The notes beneath the pieces are model-generated. The model was not told the DNA's origin. It searched no databases and saw only the letters and a program-made list of their open reading frames with translations. A DNA stretch of 64,000 nucleotides from Cystobacter fuscus DSM 2262. GTDB taxonomy: Bacteria > Myxococcota > Myxococcia > Myxococcales > Myxococcaceae. Position 1 is the first letter of the stretch. Each line of letters opens with the position of its first letter. Both the position numbers and the translations under genes were made by a program. Where the stretch lies: contig NZ_ANAH02000006.1 of assembly GCF_000335475.2 (NCBI RefSeq), positions 124,001 through 188,000 of the forward strand, read 5' to 3'. Below are positions 8,942 through 16,739 of this stretch, in pieces.

Positions 8942-9544
8942 TCAGCCCGCGTCGGGAGTCTGGACGCCGCCATCCGCGCCAGGGCTTCCGGCGTCGGGAG
9001 TGCCCCCATCGAACCAGGACGCGGGCAGGCCAGCCGCGGGCGGGGCCGAGGTGGAGCCGACCTGGGACGTGGGCACCGGTGCGGCGGACGAGGGCGGCAC
9101 CTGTGCCGGATCGGATTCCGGAGGCAGTGCCTCGGGCTCTCCGTCGAAGAGGCGGCGGAGGATGCGGCCATCGATGTGGATGGCGTACTTCACACCCCCG
9201 TCCAGGACGGTGTGCTCGCAGACGGCGGAGTTCAGGGAGATCTGCACGAAGATGATCTCACCCTGCCGGATGACCCGGTAGCGGAGGGCCTCTGGTTTGT
9301 CCGCGCACGACGCCTGAGCGCCGCCGGAAGGCAGGAAGTCCTGCGCGGCGAGGGAGAGGGCCCGGAGCGTCACGCCATCCAGTTCATACGTCTGGCCTTC
9401 CCCGCCCACTGGCGTGGCGAAGCGCTCGTGGAAGGACGGGAACCGGATGGAGGGGTCCTCCGGGGAGCGGGGCGCCGCGGGGTGGAAGAGCGCGCAGCTG
9501 GAGAGGAAGACCGTGAGCGCGAGGGGCAGGCGGCTGGGTCTCAT
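8942..9544 (-). CDS. Lipoprotein, function unknown
   Basis: A 200-residue lipoprotein: MRPSRLPLALTVFLSSC ends in the lipobox Cys, directing it to the outer or inner membrane. A globular region follows with ALRYRVIRQGEIIFVQISL and VKYAIHIDGRILRRLFDG, then a low-complexity Pro/Ala/Ser/Asp-Gly tail ending GGVQTPDAG, typical of myxobacterial surface lipoproteins. The ATG overlaps the stop of the upstream JAMM-like lipoprotein gene by four bases, so the two are translationally coupled and probably act together. No recognisable catalytic motif. Confidence 0.75.
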   Translation of the reverse strand: MRPSRLPLALTVFLSSCALFHPAAPRSPEDPSIRFPSFHERFATPVGGEGQTYELDGVTLRALSLAAQDFLPSGGAQASCADKPEALRYRVIRQGEIIFVQISLNSAVCEHTVLDGGVKYAIHIDGRILRRLFDGEPEALPPESDPAQVPPSSAAPVPTSQVGSTSAPPAAGLPASWFDGGTPDAGSPGADGGVQTPDAG

Positions 9545-10335
9545 GGCGCCCCCCCAGAGGGCATCTGGCAGGGCGCCACGTGTGCCTCGACGCGAAAGTC
9601 CGTCTCGTTGAGCCAGCGGACGGTGCCCGTCTGCTGGCAGCGCCACTCGCCCTGGGTCTGGGTCCACTTCAACAATTGACTCGTCAGCGGAATGTATTGA
9701 AAGAAACCGTCACACGTCGGGTGCTCGGTGTCTCCCGAGTCCGAGAAGAACGCGATGACGGCGAGCTTGACCTTGCCCTCGCGGGTCTCGGCCTCGAAGC
9801 CGTGGATCCGTCCCTTCGAGACGATGGACTGGATGTCATCGTCGGAGAGCCGGGCGGCGTAGGGATGGTTGTGGAGCGCGAAGACATACTCGAGACTGCC
9901 CGGCGGGTAGCGCTGATCCTCCACGTGGAACGGAAGGACACAGCTCTTCTTCCTGTCCAGACCATCCGGCCGCGACTGGTCCGTCAGCATGCTCATCTCG
10001 TATTTGTGATCCGGGGTGTAATAGAGCCAAGCGCAATACTCGCGCGAGACTCGCCAGCGCAACTGGAAGTCCTGGGCTTGCGCTCGGCCCGCGGTCGCAT
10101 GGGGCTTGGACAGGATGCGCGGACAGGCGGCGATCAGCGCATCCGAGTAGGAGTCGAAGGGTCCGAAGCCAGGCATCGGGCCCGGGAGGCTCTCCAGGAA
10201 GGCTTCTCCGGGCCTGGGGCGCACGACCCCTTCGATGGGTGGGGTGGAGGCACAACCCAGGATCGTCAGGAGCGAAGCCCACAAGGTCCCACGCAGCCCT
10301 CCGGGTGAAGTCACGTTCGCCATGGACCCGTCCAT
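9541..10335 (-). CDS. Lipoprotein with JAMM/DUF4329-like putative metal-binding motif
   Basis: A 264-residue lipoprotein; the signal peptide GTLWASLLTILGC ends in a lipobox. The mature part holds REYCAWLYYTPDHKYEMSM, then CVLPFHVEDQ and FALHNHPYAARLSDDDI. The last resembles the H-x-H-P...S-x-x-D zinc site of JAMM/MPN proteases and of DUF4329 domains, with His155, His157 and the Asp of SDDD as candidate ligands; the loop is one residue shorter than in RadC. This may be a periplasmic or surface metalloprotease or a degenerate relative. ATG 10335 is used; ATG 10323 is also possible. It is coupled by a 4-base overlap to the downstream lipoprotein. Confidence 0.65.
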   Translation of the reverse strand: MDGSMANVTSPGGLRGTLWASLLTILGCASTPPIEGVVRPRPGEAFLESLPGPMPGFGPFDSYSDALIAACPRILSKPHATAGRAQAQDFQLRWRVSREYCAWLYYTPDHKYEMSMLTDQSRPDGLDRKKSCVLPFHVEDQRYPPGSLEYVFALHNHPYAARLSDDDIQSIVSKGRIHGFEAETREGKVKLAVIAFFSDSGDTEHPTCDGFFQYIPLTSQLLKWTQTQGEWRCQQTGTVRWLNETDFRVEAHVAPCQMPSGGAP

Positions 10336-10651
10336 CGAACCGCTCTCTCCGCTGACGTCTCTCTCCCGGCTGAAAACACGGAATTCCCTTCCACCCGGAG
10401 AAACTAGCATCTCGGTGAGGCACCGGCAAGCACGGAGGAAACTCTAGAGGACGTGACTTCAAAAGTCACGCAAGGCACGCCCCCCCCCGGCAGCGGATAA
10501 GAGCTCGTTTCAGAAATGGACCAGGGAGGTCAGGTAACGTGCCCTGTCTACTCAGGGCCGCTTCGCAAGTGGCGCTCAAGCACGCTCACTTGCGGCGATG
10601 TCGTGGCAGGAGCGGCTTCACCCTTGCCCACAGCTCGTCCGGGACCAGTCG
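10336..10651. other. Intergenic region with an 8-bp hairpin
   Basis: No gene is supported here. The only clear structure is a perfect inverted repeat, CGTGACTT at 10452-10459 and AAGTCACG at 10463-10470, with a CAA loop. There is no T-run on either side, so it is not a classical intrinsic terminator; it could be a binding site upstream of the lipoprotein pair. A G/C homopolymer (nine C) at about 10481-10489 is also present. The right end meets copy 2 of the dispersed repeat. Confidence 0.5.
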
Positions 10652-10713
10652 TGGGAGGGGCGTCATCAACGCCGCCCTCCCTCCACCGCAGGGGTTTTCG
10701 GGCGCCCTATCCC
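10652..10713. repeat. Dispersed intergenic repeat, copy 2
   Basis: Matches 8859-8921 with one indel and a handful of substitutions in the first half and a perfect match over the final 28 bases. In this copy the repeat includes the last codons and stop (TAG at 10709-10707) of the DUF4403-like lipoprotein gene, so the element has contributed the gene's 3' end. The duplicated segment has no coding potential of its own. Confidence 0.8.
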
Positions 10714-12218
10714 TTGCAGGGCAGGTACAGGCCCAGCTGGGCATCCACCTGCACGTAGATGCGCAGGAAGGAGGGATGCGGGTAGACGCCCGTCACCTCG
10801 GAGCGCAGCACCTGGCCGCGCACACAGCCCAGGCTGTCGTCGAAGGACACCTCGGTGGACAGCTTGTCCTTCACCGCCGCGAGCCGCTCGGAGACGTCCA
10901 CCCGGAGCGCCTGCCGGGCCTGGTCGCGGATGGACGCGTAGTCCAGGGCGAACTTGAGCTTCACCAACTCGCTGGCCGTGCCCGGGGTGATCTCCAGGTC
11001 CGGCACGGAGAGTTGGTTGTCGATGACATGGGGGTGTCCCGCGAAGAACAGCTCGCCGCCCACGCCCACCGAGTAGTCCCCCACCCGGGCCCTGCCCCCG
11101 AGGTTCATCCGGATGACCACCGTGTCATCCGAGGGGTAGACCTGGGGCTTCTCCATGTACAGCTCGGGATTGGAGGCGGAGAAGAACAGCCGCCCGTTCA
11201 TGGAGGACTCGAGCGCCTTGGACAGCTCTTCGTAGCGCGCGGCCACGGGCACCACCACCTTGAAGGGACCCGAAGGCAGGGTGGAAACGTTCTGCAGCAG
11301 GGGCATGCGCACGTCGCTGGCCACCACGCCCCCGTCCGCCGGGGTGCCTCCATCTCCGGAGGAGGCCCCCACCACGTAGGTGGCCGGCTGCGCGGAGGCG
11401 CCCGGGGAGCCACTGGCGAGCCGGGTGTCCGTCCCGGCGTCGGGGCCGGGGGTGCCGGCGTCGGGGGCCTGGGCGAGGCTGGCCACCGGGGTGCAGGGCA
11501 GCGTCACCGAGGGCATCACGACGATGCCGAGGTCCTTCTCGAAACCATCGGCGAGCACCGTGGGCGAGGCCTCCAGGTTGGTCACCTTCAGCTCGGCGCA
11601 CGCCAGCTGATCGCCCACGGGAATCTCGATGGGCCGGGCGAGCCGGGAGAAGGCGTTGGCCACCAGGGGGCGCACGTCGAAGCGGAAGTCGTCCAGCGTC
11701 TTGCCCACGAGGCCGTGCAGCTTGTCCTCGATGGCCCGGTTGACGGCGTCCACCGGCCCGGAGGCCACCACCTTCACCTCGGTGGACTGCAGCAGCGCCT
11801 TGAAGTCGGCCGTCATGACCGGCTCGCCGGCGATGGTGAGGGAGATGGGCATCTGCCGCTCCCCGAGCATGTTGAAGCGCCCGAGCACGTTGACGCCCAC
11901 CACCACGCGGCCGCGATCGAACTTGAGCGTCACCGGCTCGCGCTGCCAGGTGTAGTGGATCTTCTGGCCCGCCATCAGGTCGGCATCCCCCTCGCCCGAG
12001 CGGGGCAGGCTCTCGGCCATCTTCCGGACGAGGGCCTCGCGGAAGATGGTGGCGTGGATGACGATGCGCGAGGGCGGAGGATCCGACACCGGCCGGCCCC
12101 CATTGGAGGCGGGAGGAGGTGGCTGGAGGCTCTGCGCCTCGAGACGGGGACCCCCACAGGACACGAGGGCGAGGGACGCGAGGAGCGCGGGGACGGGACG
12201 AAGGCGCGAACGAAGCAT
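10707..12218 (-). CDS. DUF4403-like lipoprotein
   Basis: A 503-residue lipoprotein: MLRSRLRPVPALLASLALVS leads to a lipobox Cys (LVSC). The mature protein has two similar halves of extended beta structure: SRIVIHATIFREALVRKM with the following Trp/Lys strands, and GPFKVVVPVAARYEELSKAL with ELFFAGHPHVIDNQLSVPDL near the end. This two-lobed layout with VxV strand starts is what I recall of DUF4403, a proposed lipid-binding tubular (BPI-like) fold. A Pro/Asp/Ala-Gly linker (APDAGTPGPDAGTDT) joins the halves. ATG 12218 is chosen because the signal peptide begins there; no good ribosome binding site is visible. Confidence 0.6.
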   Translation of the reverse strand: MLRSRLRPVPALLASLALVSCGGPRLEAQSLQPPPPASNGGRPVSDPPPSRIVIHATIFREALVRKMAESLPRSGEGDADLMAGQKIHYTWQREPVTLKFDRGRVVVGVNVLGRFNMLGERQMPISLTIAGEPVMTADFKALLQSTEVKVVASGPVDAVNRAIEDKLHGLVGKTLDDFRFDVRPLVANAFSRLARPIEIPVGDQLACAELKVTNLEASPTVLADGFEKDLGIVVMPSVTLPCTPVASLAQAPDAGTPGPDAGTDTRLASGSPGASAQPATYVVGASSGDGGTPADGGVVASDVRMPLLQNVSTLPSGPFKVVVPVAARYEELSKALESSMNGRLFFSASNPELYMEKPQVYPSDDTVVIRMNLGGRARVGDYSVGVGGELFFAGHPHVIDNQLSVPDLEITPGTASELVKLKFALDYASIRDQARQALRVDVSERLAAVKDKLSTEVSFDDSLGCVRGQVLRSEVTGVYPHPSFLRIYVQVDAQLGLYLPCKG

Positions 12219-12470
12219 GGGAAGCAAGGGCACGGGAAGTGCGGCGCGTACTATACCCCAACCGGCCAGCCGGGTTCCCAGCGGGACACCAGGGCGGGCG
12301 GCCCACGGCCCCCCCCTTCCAGCCTTCACGACGAACGGGGCAGAATCCCCGCCCCCCGTTCAACCCCCCCTCACGACAGCACCTGAGCGTCGGGTAGAAC
12401 CGGGAACCCTCGCTTCGCGGGCACCCCTCCTTCAACTTTCCGTCTGGAAAGCCTTGGATGAAGCGGGCGA
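12219..12470. other. Intergenic region between divergent lipoprotein genes
   Basis: About 250 bases of C-rich DNA (several CCCCCC runs) without a credible gene on either strand. It must contain the promoter for the DUF4403-like gene on the minus strand, but no convincing -35/-10 pair was found. The AT-richer right end continues into the cluster of inverted repeats at 12471-12529. Confidence 0.5.
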
Positions 12471-12529
12471 AAACAAGACGTACAAATGCGTCTTGTTTGT
12501 CTGAACAAGAACGTGTTTCATTTGTTCAG
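12471..12529 (+). promoter_or_regulatory. Cluster of three overlapping inverted repeats before the kelch gene
   Basis: Three perfect dyads share the motif AACAAGA/TCTTGTT. First: AAACAAGACG at 12471-12480 with CGTCTTGTTT at 12489-12498. Second: TCTTGTT at 12491-12497 with AACAAGA at 12504-12510. Third: CTGAACAA at 12501-12508 with TTGTTCAG at 12522-12529. The dyads are mutually exclusive as RNA hairpins, or they can be read as four half-sites for a dimeric regulator. They lie 43-101 bases before the kelch lipoprotein ATG. No regulator can be named. Confidence 0.65.
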
Positions 12530-12571
12530 CCGTCCCCCCGTGCTGTTCCCCCGAAGAAGGAGCACGCGTCA

Positions 12572-14233
12572 ATGATTCCATCCGTGTTTCACGAGAGACG
12601 TTTGTCTGGAATGGCCAACCAGACCCTGGCGGCCTGCGCCCTGCTGCTCTCCACGGCGTGCGGCGGTGTCACATCCACCGACAATGACTTGACGGGTGAG
12701 TCCGCGACGCCTTCGGCGGTGAGCACCCAGTCCCGGAACCTGGCGGACGACGGCTGCTCGCCCGACGTGACGCCCCCCGTCGTGACATGCGATGCCTATG
12801 GCGGCGTGGTGGAGTGCGGCGGGTACATCGACGAGGTTCCCAACCTGCAGTACTCAGACAACTGCTCCATTCAATACGTCTCGACATCCTACAGTTACAA
12901 GATGGTGGGAACCGTCTATACGGGAGCCGGCGTCTGGGACGGATTCAACAGCGCCAGTTGCACGACCGAATGGACGGTGGTCGATACCCTACCGCCGGAC
13001 ATCTATCTGGAGGGCGGGGATATCACCATTCCCGCGGGCTCACCGTTCACCCCCCAGGAGGCCATGGGCCACGATGCCTGCATGCATGGCGGGCTGGGGT
13101 ACAGCATCGTGACGGCCGAGGGCACGGTCAACACGAACGTTCCGGGCACCTATACGCTCACCTATTCGCTGACGGATCCCTCCGGCAACAAGGGCACCAA
13201 GACCCAGCGGGTGCACGTTGTCGCCACGACGCCGATCTCGGTCCCCACCGCCAACACCCTTCAACCGCGGCTGCGGCACACCGCGACCCGATTGCCCAAT
13301 GGCCGGGTGCTCGTGACCGGGGGCTATGGCCGCACCGCGGAGGAGTACGATCCCACCACCGGGACCTGGTCGGCCGTGGGCAACCCCATCGCCACGCACC
13401 GCGCCCATACCGCCACCCTCCTGCCCGACGGCACGGTGCTCGTCGCCGGAGGAGCCAAAGCCAGCTCCGCCAGCGTCGAGGAGCTGTACGACCCCGCCCA
13501 GGGCGTGTGGTCCCCAACGGGACGGATGAGCACCTCGCGCTATGATCACACCGCCGGGGTGCTGCCCGATGGCAAGGTGCTGGTGGCGGGAGGCGGTACG
13601 GGGGAGAGCTCCGGCGGCGTGCTCGCCACGGCCGAGCTGTATGACCCGTCCACGCGCCAGTGGTCCCCCACCGGCGAGTTGCACACCGCTCGCCGCAACC
13701 ACACCCTGACCGTGCTGCGCGATGGCCGGGTGCTGGCCACGGGTGGCACCGGGGCGGAAGGCCAACCCCTGTCGTCCGCGGAGCTCTACGAGCCCTCCAC
13801 CGGGACGTGGACGAGCGTGGCCGACCTGAGCACGGGCCGCTCCGCCCACACGGCCACCCTGCTGGACGACGGGACGGTGCTGGTGGTGGGCGGATTGACC
13901 GGGGACATGTACCTCGGTGTCACGGCGGAGCTGTTCCATCCCGCCACGTCCACCTGGTCCTCGGCGGGCGCGCTGAACTCCCCGCGCCGGGAGCACTCGG
14001 CCACGCTCGTGCACGGCAAGGTGCTGGTGACCGGTGGATACCACACGCTGACGGGAATCAACGCCACCTCCGAGGTCTATGATCCGGCCACGAACACGTG
14101 GAACCTCGGGGCGACACTGAACGTGGCCCGCTACAAGCACTCCGCCACGCAGCTCGACGAGAACACCTTGCTGCTGGTGGGGGGATACACCCCCCTCGAG
14201 CACAGCACGGCGGAACGCTACTCCTTCCCCTGA
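12572..14233 (+). CDS. Kelch-repeat lipoprotein with HYR/Ig-like domains
   Basis: A 553-residue surface protein. The signal sequence MANQTLAACALLLSTAC sits about 14 residues from the start and ends in a lipobox Cys. Next come two Ig-like modules (DVTPPVVTCDAYGGVVEC and DTLPPDIYLEGGDITIPAGS, HYR/DUF5011 type). The C-terminal 330 residues are about seven kelch blades with the repeated pattern RxxHTATxLPDGxVLVxGG...AELYDPxTxTW. Such beta-propellers are common in myxobacterial extracellular proteins and probably bind ligands. ATG 12572 has AAGGAG nine bases upstream, deciding the start over an upstream in-frame ATG. The cluster of dyads just upstream suggests regulated expression. Confidence 0.85.
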   Translation: MIPSVFHERRLSGMANQTLAACALLLSTACGGVTSTDNDLTGESATPSAVSTQSRNLADDGCSPDVTPPVVTCDAYGGVVECGGYIDEVPNLQYSDNCSIQYVSTSYSYKMVGTVYTGAGVWDGFNSASCTTEWTVVDTLPPDIYLEGGDITIPAGSPFTPQEAMGHDACMHGGLGYSIVTAEGTVNTNVPGTYTLTYSLTDPSGNKGTKTQRVHVVATTPISVPTANTLQPRLRHTATRLPNGRVLVTGGYGRTAEEYDPTTGTWSAVGNPIATHRAHTATLLPDGTVLVAGGAKASSASVEELYDPAQGVWSPTGRMSTSRYDHTAGVLPDGKVLVAGGGTGESSGGVLATAELYDPSTRQWSPTGELHTARRNHTLTVLRDGRVLATGGTGAEGQPLSSAELYEPSTGTWTSVADLSTGRSAHTATLLDDGTVLVVGGLTGDMYLGVTAELFHPATSTWSSAGALNSPRREHSATLVHGKVLVTGGYHTLTGINATSEVYDPATNTWNLGATLNVARYKHSATQLDENTLLLVGGYTPLEHSTAERYSFP

Positions 14234-14241
14234 GACAGCGA

Positions 14242-14269
14242 GGGCGGCCCCGGAGGAGCGGGGCCGCCC
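14242..14269. terminator. GC-rich hairpin between convergent genes
   Basis: A perfect 10-bp stem, GGGCGGCCCC at 14242-14251 and GGGGCCGCCC at 14260-14269, with an 8-base loop, placed eight bases after the kelch stop and 17 before the end of the di-haem oxidoreductase gene. There is no T-tract; in GC-rich bacteria such stems often act as bidirectional terminators (inference). Confidence 0.65.
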
Positions 14270-14285
14270 CCATCCACTACAACGA

Positions 14286-16463
14286 CTACAGCGACTCGAG
14301 GAAGGCGAACAGCGCGTCGCGGTCGGCCTTGGGGAGCGCCGCGAAGCGGTCGCGGCTGCCCGTGGCCTCGCCGCCGTGCCACATGATGGCCTCGGCCAGC
14401 GTGCGGGCGCGGCCGTCATGCAGGTAGCGCACGTTCTGCGCGCTGCCCTGCACGAACTTCAGCGAGCCCAGGCCCCACAGCGGCTGCGTGCGCCACAGGC
14501 TCGGGGCGGCCTGGCCCTCGGAGAGCGTGTCCGCCAGCTCCGGCCCCATGTCGTGCAGCAGCAGGTCCGTGTACGGGCGGATGGTCTGGCCGCGCAGCTC
14601 GGCGAACGGGTGGTTGTTGCCCGTGGTCAGCTGGGCGGTGTGGCACGAGGTGCAACGGGCCTCGGCGAAGACGGCGCTGCCGCGCTTGATGAGCGTCGGG
14701 TTCACGTCATGCTCCGGCGAGACGCGGATGCCCTCGGGGTAGCCGCTGCGCAGGCTGCGCTGGGCCGGCACGCCGATGAGCGACAGGTAGTCCGACATGC
14801 GCTGGAGCTCCGTCTCCGACACCGCCGTGGCCGCCGTGGTGGCGCGGCAGTCGGGCGAGCCCTTCTGGCAGCTCACCGACGGGAACACCGGCGAGGTGAC
14901 GCCCATGTCCTTGACGAGCGCGTCACCCACCTGATGGCGCACGCTCGCCTTGGTGGCCTTCCAGCCGAAGCGGCCCAGGTGCACCTTGCCCGTCTCGGGG
15001 TTGTTCACCCAGTGCGGCACACCGCGCACGCCGTCGCCATTGGCGTCATCCGGGTCGGCCAGCGCCAGGATGGTGGGCTCGGCCACCGCCTCCAGCAGGC
15101 CCATGCCGATGACCTGCGGGGCCTGGCGCACGGAGTAGAGCGACGGCACCGGACCCGTGAAGGAGTAGACGGGCTTGGCCAGCTCCACCTGCGTACCGTC
15201 GGCCAGCGTGCGCACCGTCTTCGTGTAGGACGCCACGCTCACGCCGTAGCCGGGCGCCGAGGTGGAGCCCGCCACCTGCTGCACGTTCCAGCCATAGGTG
15301 GGGTCGGGCAGCACCGAGCCGCCGACACCCGCCGCGCCGGTCAGCACCGACAGGGTGGCGAGCCGCGCGCCCGCCGCCGGCGCCGCGCTGCGGCCGTTGA
15401 GCGTGTGGCACTCGATGCAGCGCGCCTGGTTGTAGCGGGGGCCGAGCTGCCCCTTGTGCTCGGTGAACACCGGGTTGCTGGTCGGATGCTCCGAGTGCGT
15501 GCCATCCGCGAACGAGGTGTGGAACAACCGGCGTCCCTGCACGAAGCTCTTGGTGTTCTTGATGCCGATGTTGTTGGCCATCTGCTGGAACACCCGGTGC
15601 GGCTCCTCCGAGTAGTTGTAGGACACGCTGGCCTGGCCACCCAGCAGCGTCTCGTCGGGCAGCGGCTCGGAGTCCAGGTTGGGGGCGATGCCGTACCAGG
15701 GGCGCATGCCCTTGCCCACCACGTAGAGCTGCTCGAACGAGTAGTAGCGCTCACCGCCACCGTCGATGGCCGGGGAGAGCAGACGCGGCGCGGGGGCCAG
15801 CTCGATCTTGTCGCCAATCTTCAACGGGCTGTGCGGGGACGTGCGCCAGTTGGAGGTGAACGACATCATGCAATCGCGCGTGCCCGCGTGGCAGATGGGC
15901 TGGTTGGCCTCGAGCGGGTTGTTGAAGCCGTAGTTCAGCGACCAGCCGAAGTCGCGCACGTTGGGGTTGTTGATGTTGCGGAACAGGCTGAAGGTCGTGC
16001 CCCGGAACGTGCCATCGTTGACGTGCAGGTACACCGAGATCTTCTGGCGGCCGGCGGGCACCTCGTCGCGGATCTCCAGACCGAAGGTGCGGTTCTGGAA
16101 GTAGAAGGTGGGGAAGGTGAAGTAGCGGCCCGGGCCCGTGTCGGGAGCGTCCCACGCCTCGCCGCGCTCACGCGCATGGCGCTCGGTGGGGCGCGCGCCC
16201 ATGAAGGTCACCAGGGTGCCGTCGGGCTCCGTGTACTGGAGCTGCTCGACGGCCTCGGTGCCGGGCTCGTACAGGGGCGAGTACGCGGCCGTCACGCCGG
16301 TGCCCGGAGGGGTCATGATGATGGCCGAGTCCACACCCGCGCCGGCTCCCTCACCTCCGCAAGCCGTCAACGAGACGGCCGCGGCAACCGCCACCGTCAG
16401 GGCGGAAGCGACGGGGGAACCAGACAGCACGGGGGGCGGTGTTGTCGATGTCCTGAGTTTCAA
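14286..16463 (-). CDS. Di-haem oxidoreductase (DHOR/DUF1111) lipoprotein with extra N-terminal domain
   Basis: About 725 residues. A signal peptide ends at LTAC, so it is a lipoprotein. Two c-type haem motifs are present: CIECH at 349-353 and CTSCH at 604-608. The region from about 315 on (RLFHTSF, RYNQARCIECHTLNGR, FGWKATKASVRHQVGDAL, DMGVTSPVFP, WRTQPLWGLG) is the DHOR family, related to di-haem peroxidases. The first 310 residues are an additional domain I do not recognise (FPTFYFQNRTFGLEIRDEVP, SFTSNWRTSPHSPLKIGDKI). The start is uncertain: TTG 16463 with GAGG five bases upstream is taken; GTG 16469 and farther sites are in frame. Likely periplasmic electron transfer or peroxide chemistry. 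Confidence 0.8.
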   Translation of the reverse strand: MKLRTSTTPPPVLSGSPVASALTVAVAAAVSLTACGGEGAGAGVDSAIIMTPPGTGVTAAYSPLYEPGTEAVEQLQYTEPDGTLVTFMGARPTERHARERGEAWDAPDTGPGRYFTFPTFYFQNRTFGLEIRDEVPAGRQKISVYLHVNDGTFRGTTFSLFRNINNPNVRDFGWSLNYGFNNPLEANQPICHAGTRDCMMSFTSNWRTSPHSPLKIGDKIELAPAPRLLSPAIDGGGERYYSFEQLYVVGKGMRPWYGIAPNLDSEPLPDETLLGGQASVSYNYSEEPHRVFQQMANNIGIKNTKSFVQGRRLFHTSFADGTHSEHPTSNPVFTEHKGQLGPRYNQARCIECHTLNGRSAAPAAGARLATLSVLTGAAGVGGSVLPDPTYGWNVQQVAGSTSAPGYGVSVASYTKTVRTLADGTQVELAKPVYSFTGPVPSLYSVRQAPQVIGMGLLEAVAEPTILALADPDDANGDGVRGVPHWVNNPETGKVHLGRFGWKATKASVRHQVGDALVKDMGVTSPVFPSVSCQKGSPDCRATTAATAVSETELQRMSDYLSLIGVPAQRSLRSGYPEGIRVSPEHDVNPTLIKRGSAVFAEARCTSCHTAQLTTGNNHPFAELRGQTIRPYTDLLLHDMGPELADTLSEGQAAPSLWRTQPLWGLGSLKFVQGSAQNVRYLHDGRARTLAEAIMWHGGEATGSRDRFAALPKADRDALFAFLESL

Positions 16464-16739
16464 GGGCACCTCTTTGTCTTGGGTTTGTTCTGGGCGACGC
16501 CCTTTCCTTATCCTAACAGCACCAATGAGGCGATGGATTTCGCATATCAATCCATGCAATTCGCGCTTTCCCCAACTCTTGAGACTCAAGAGTTGGTTCT
16601 CCTCGAGATCTGTTGCCGTGACACTGTTTTTACAATTTTTCAGCCTTCATTGTATTTTTTATTCTATAAGGTCTTGATACTTAGTCCGGAATTACGCATT
16701 ATGCCGCTCCCGCGCAGCATCGTCCCAGGAGGACATCGG
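16464..16739. promoter_or_regulatory. AT-rich divergent promoter region with a 25-bp palindrome
   Basis: This 276-bp region separates the di-haem oxidoreductase gene from the DUF1800 gene and is strikingly AT-rich for this genome (16600-16690). It holds a perfect 12-bp inverted repeat around one central base: CCAACTCTTGAG at 16572-16583 and CTCAAGAGTTGG at 16585-16596. A second dyad is ATGGATT at 16533-16539 with AATCCAT at 16549-16555. A possible plus-strand promoter is TTTACA, 18 bases, then TATTTT around 16630-16660. The palindrome is placed to control both genes. Confidence 0.7.

Noticed and set aside
12219-12470. Possible short genes in the C-rich intergenic region
   Set aside because: Frames have no ribosome binding sites, composition is Pro/Arg-biased from C runs, and nothing is recognisable.
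14376-16739. A very long upstream extension of the DUF1800 frame
   Set aside because: It runs antisense through the di-haem oxidoreductase and the AT-rich promoter; the true start at 16740 has AGGAGG and a lipoprotein signal.
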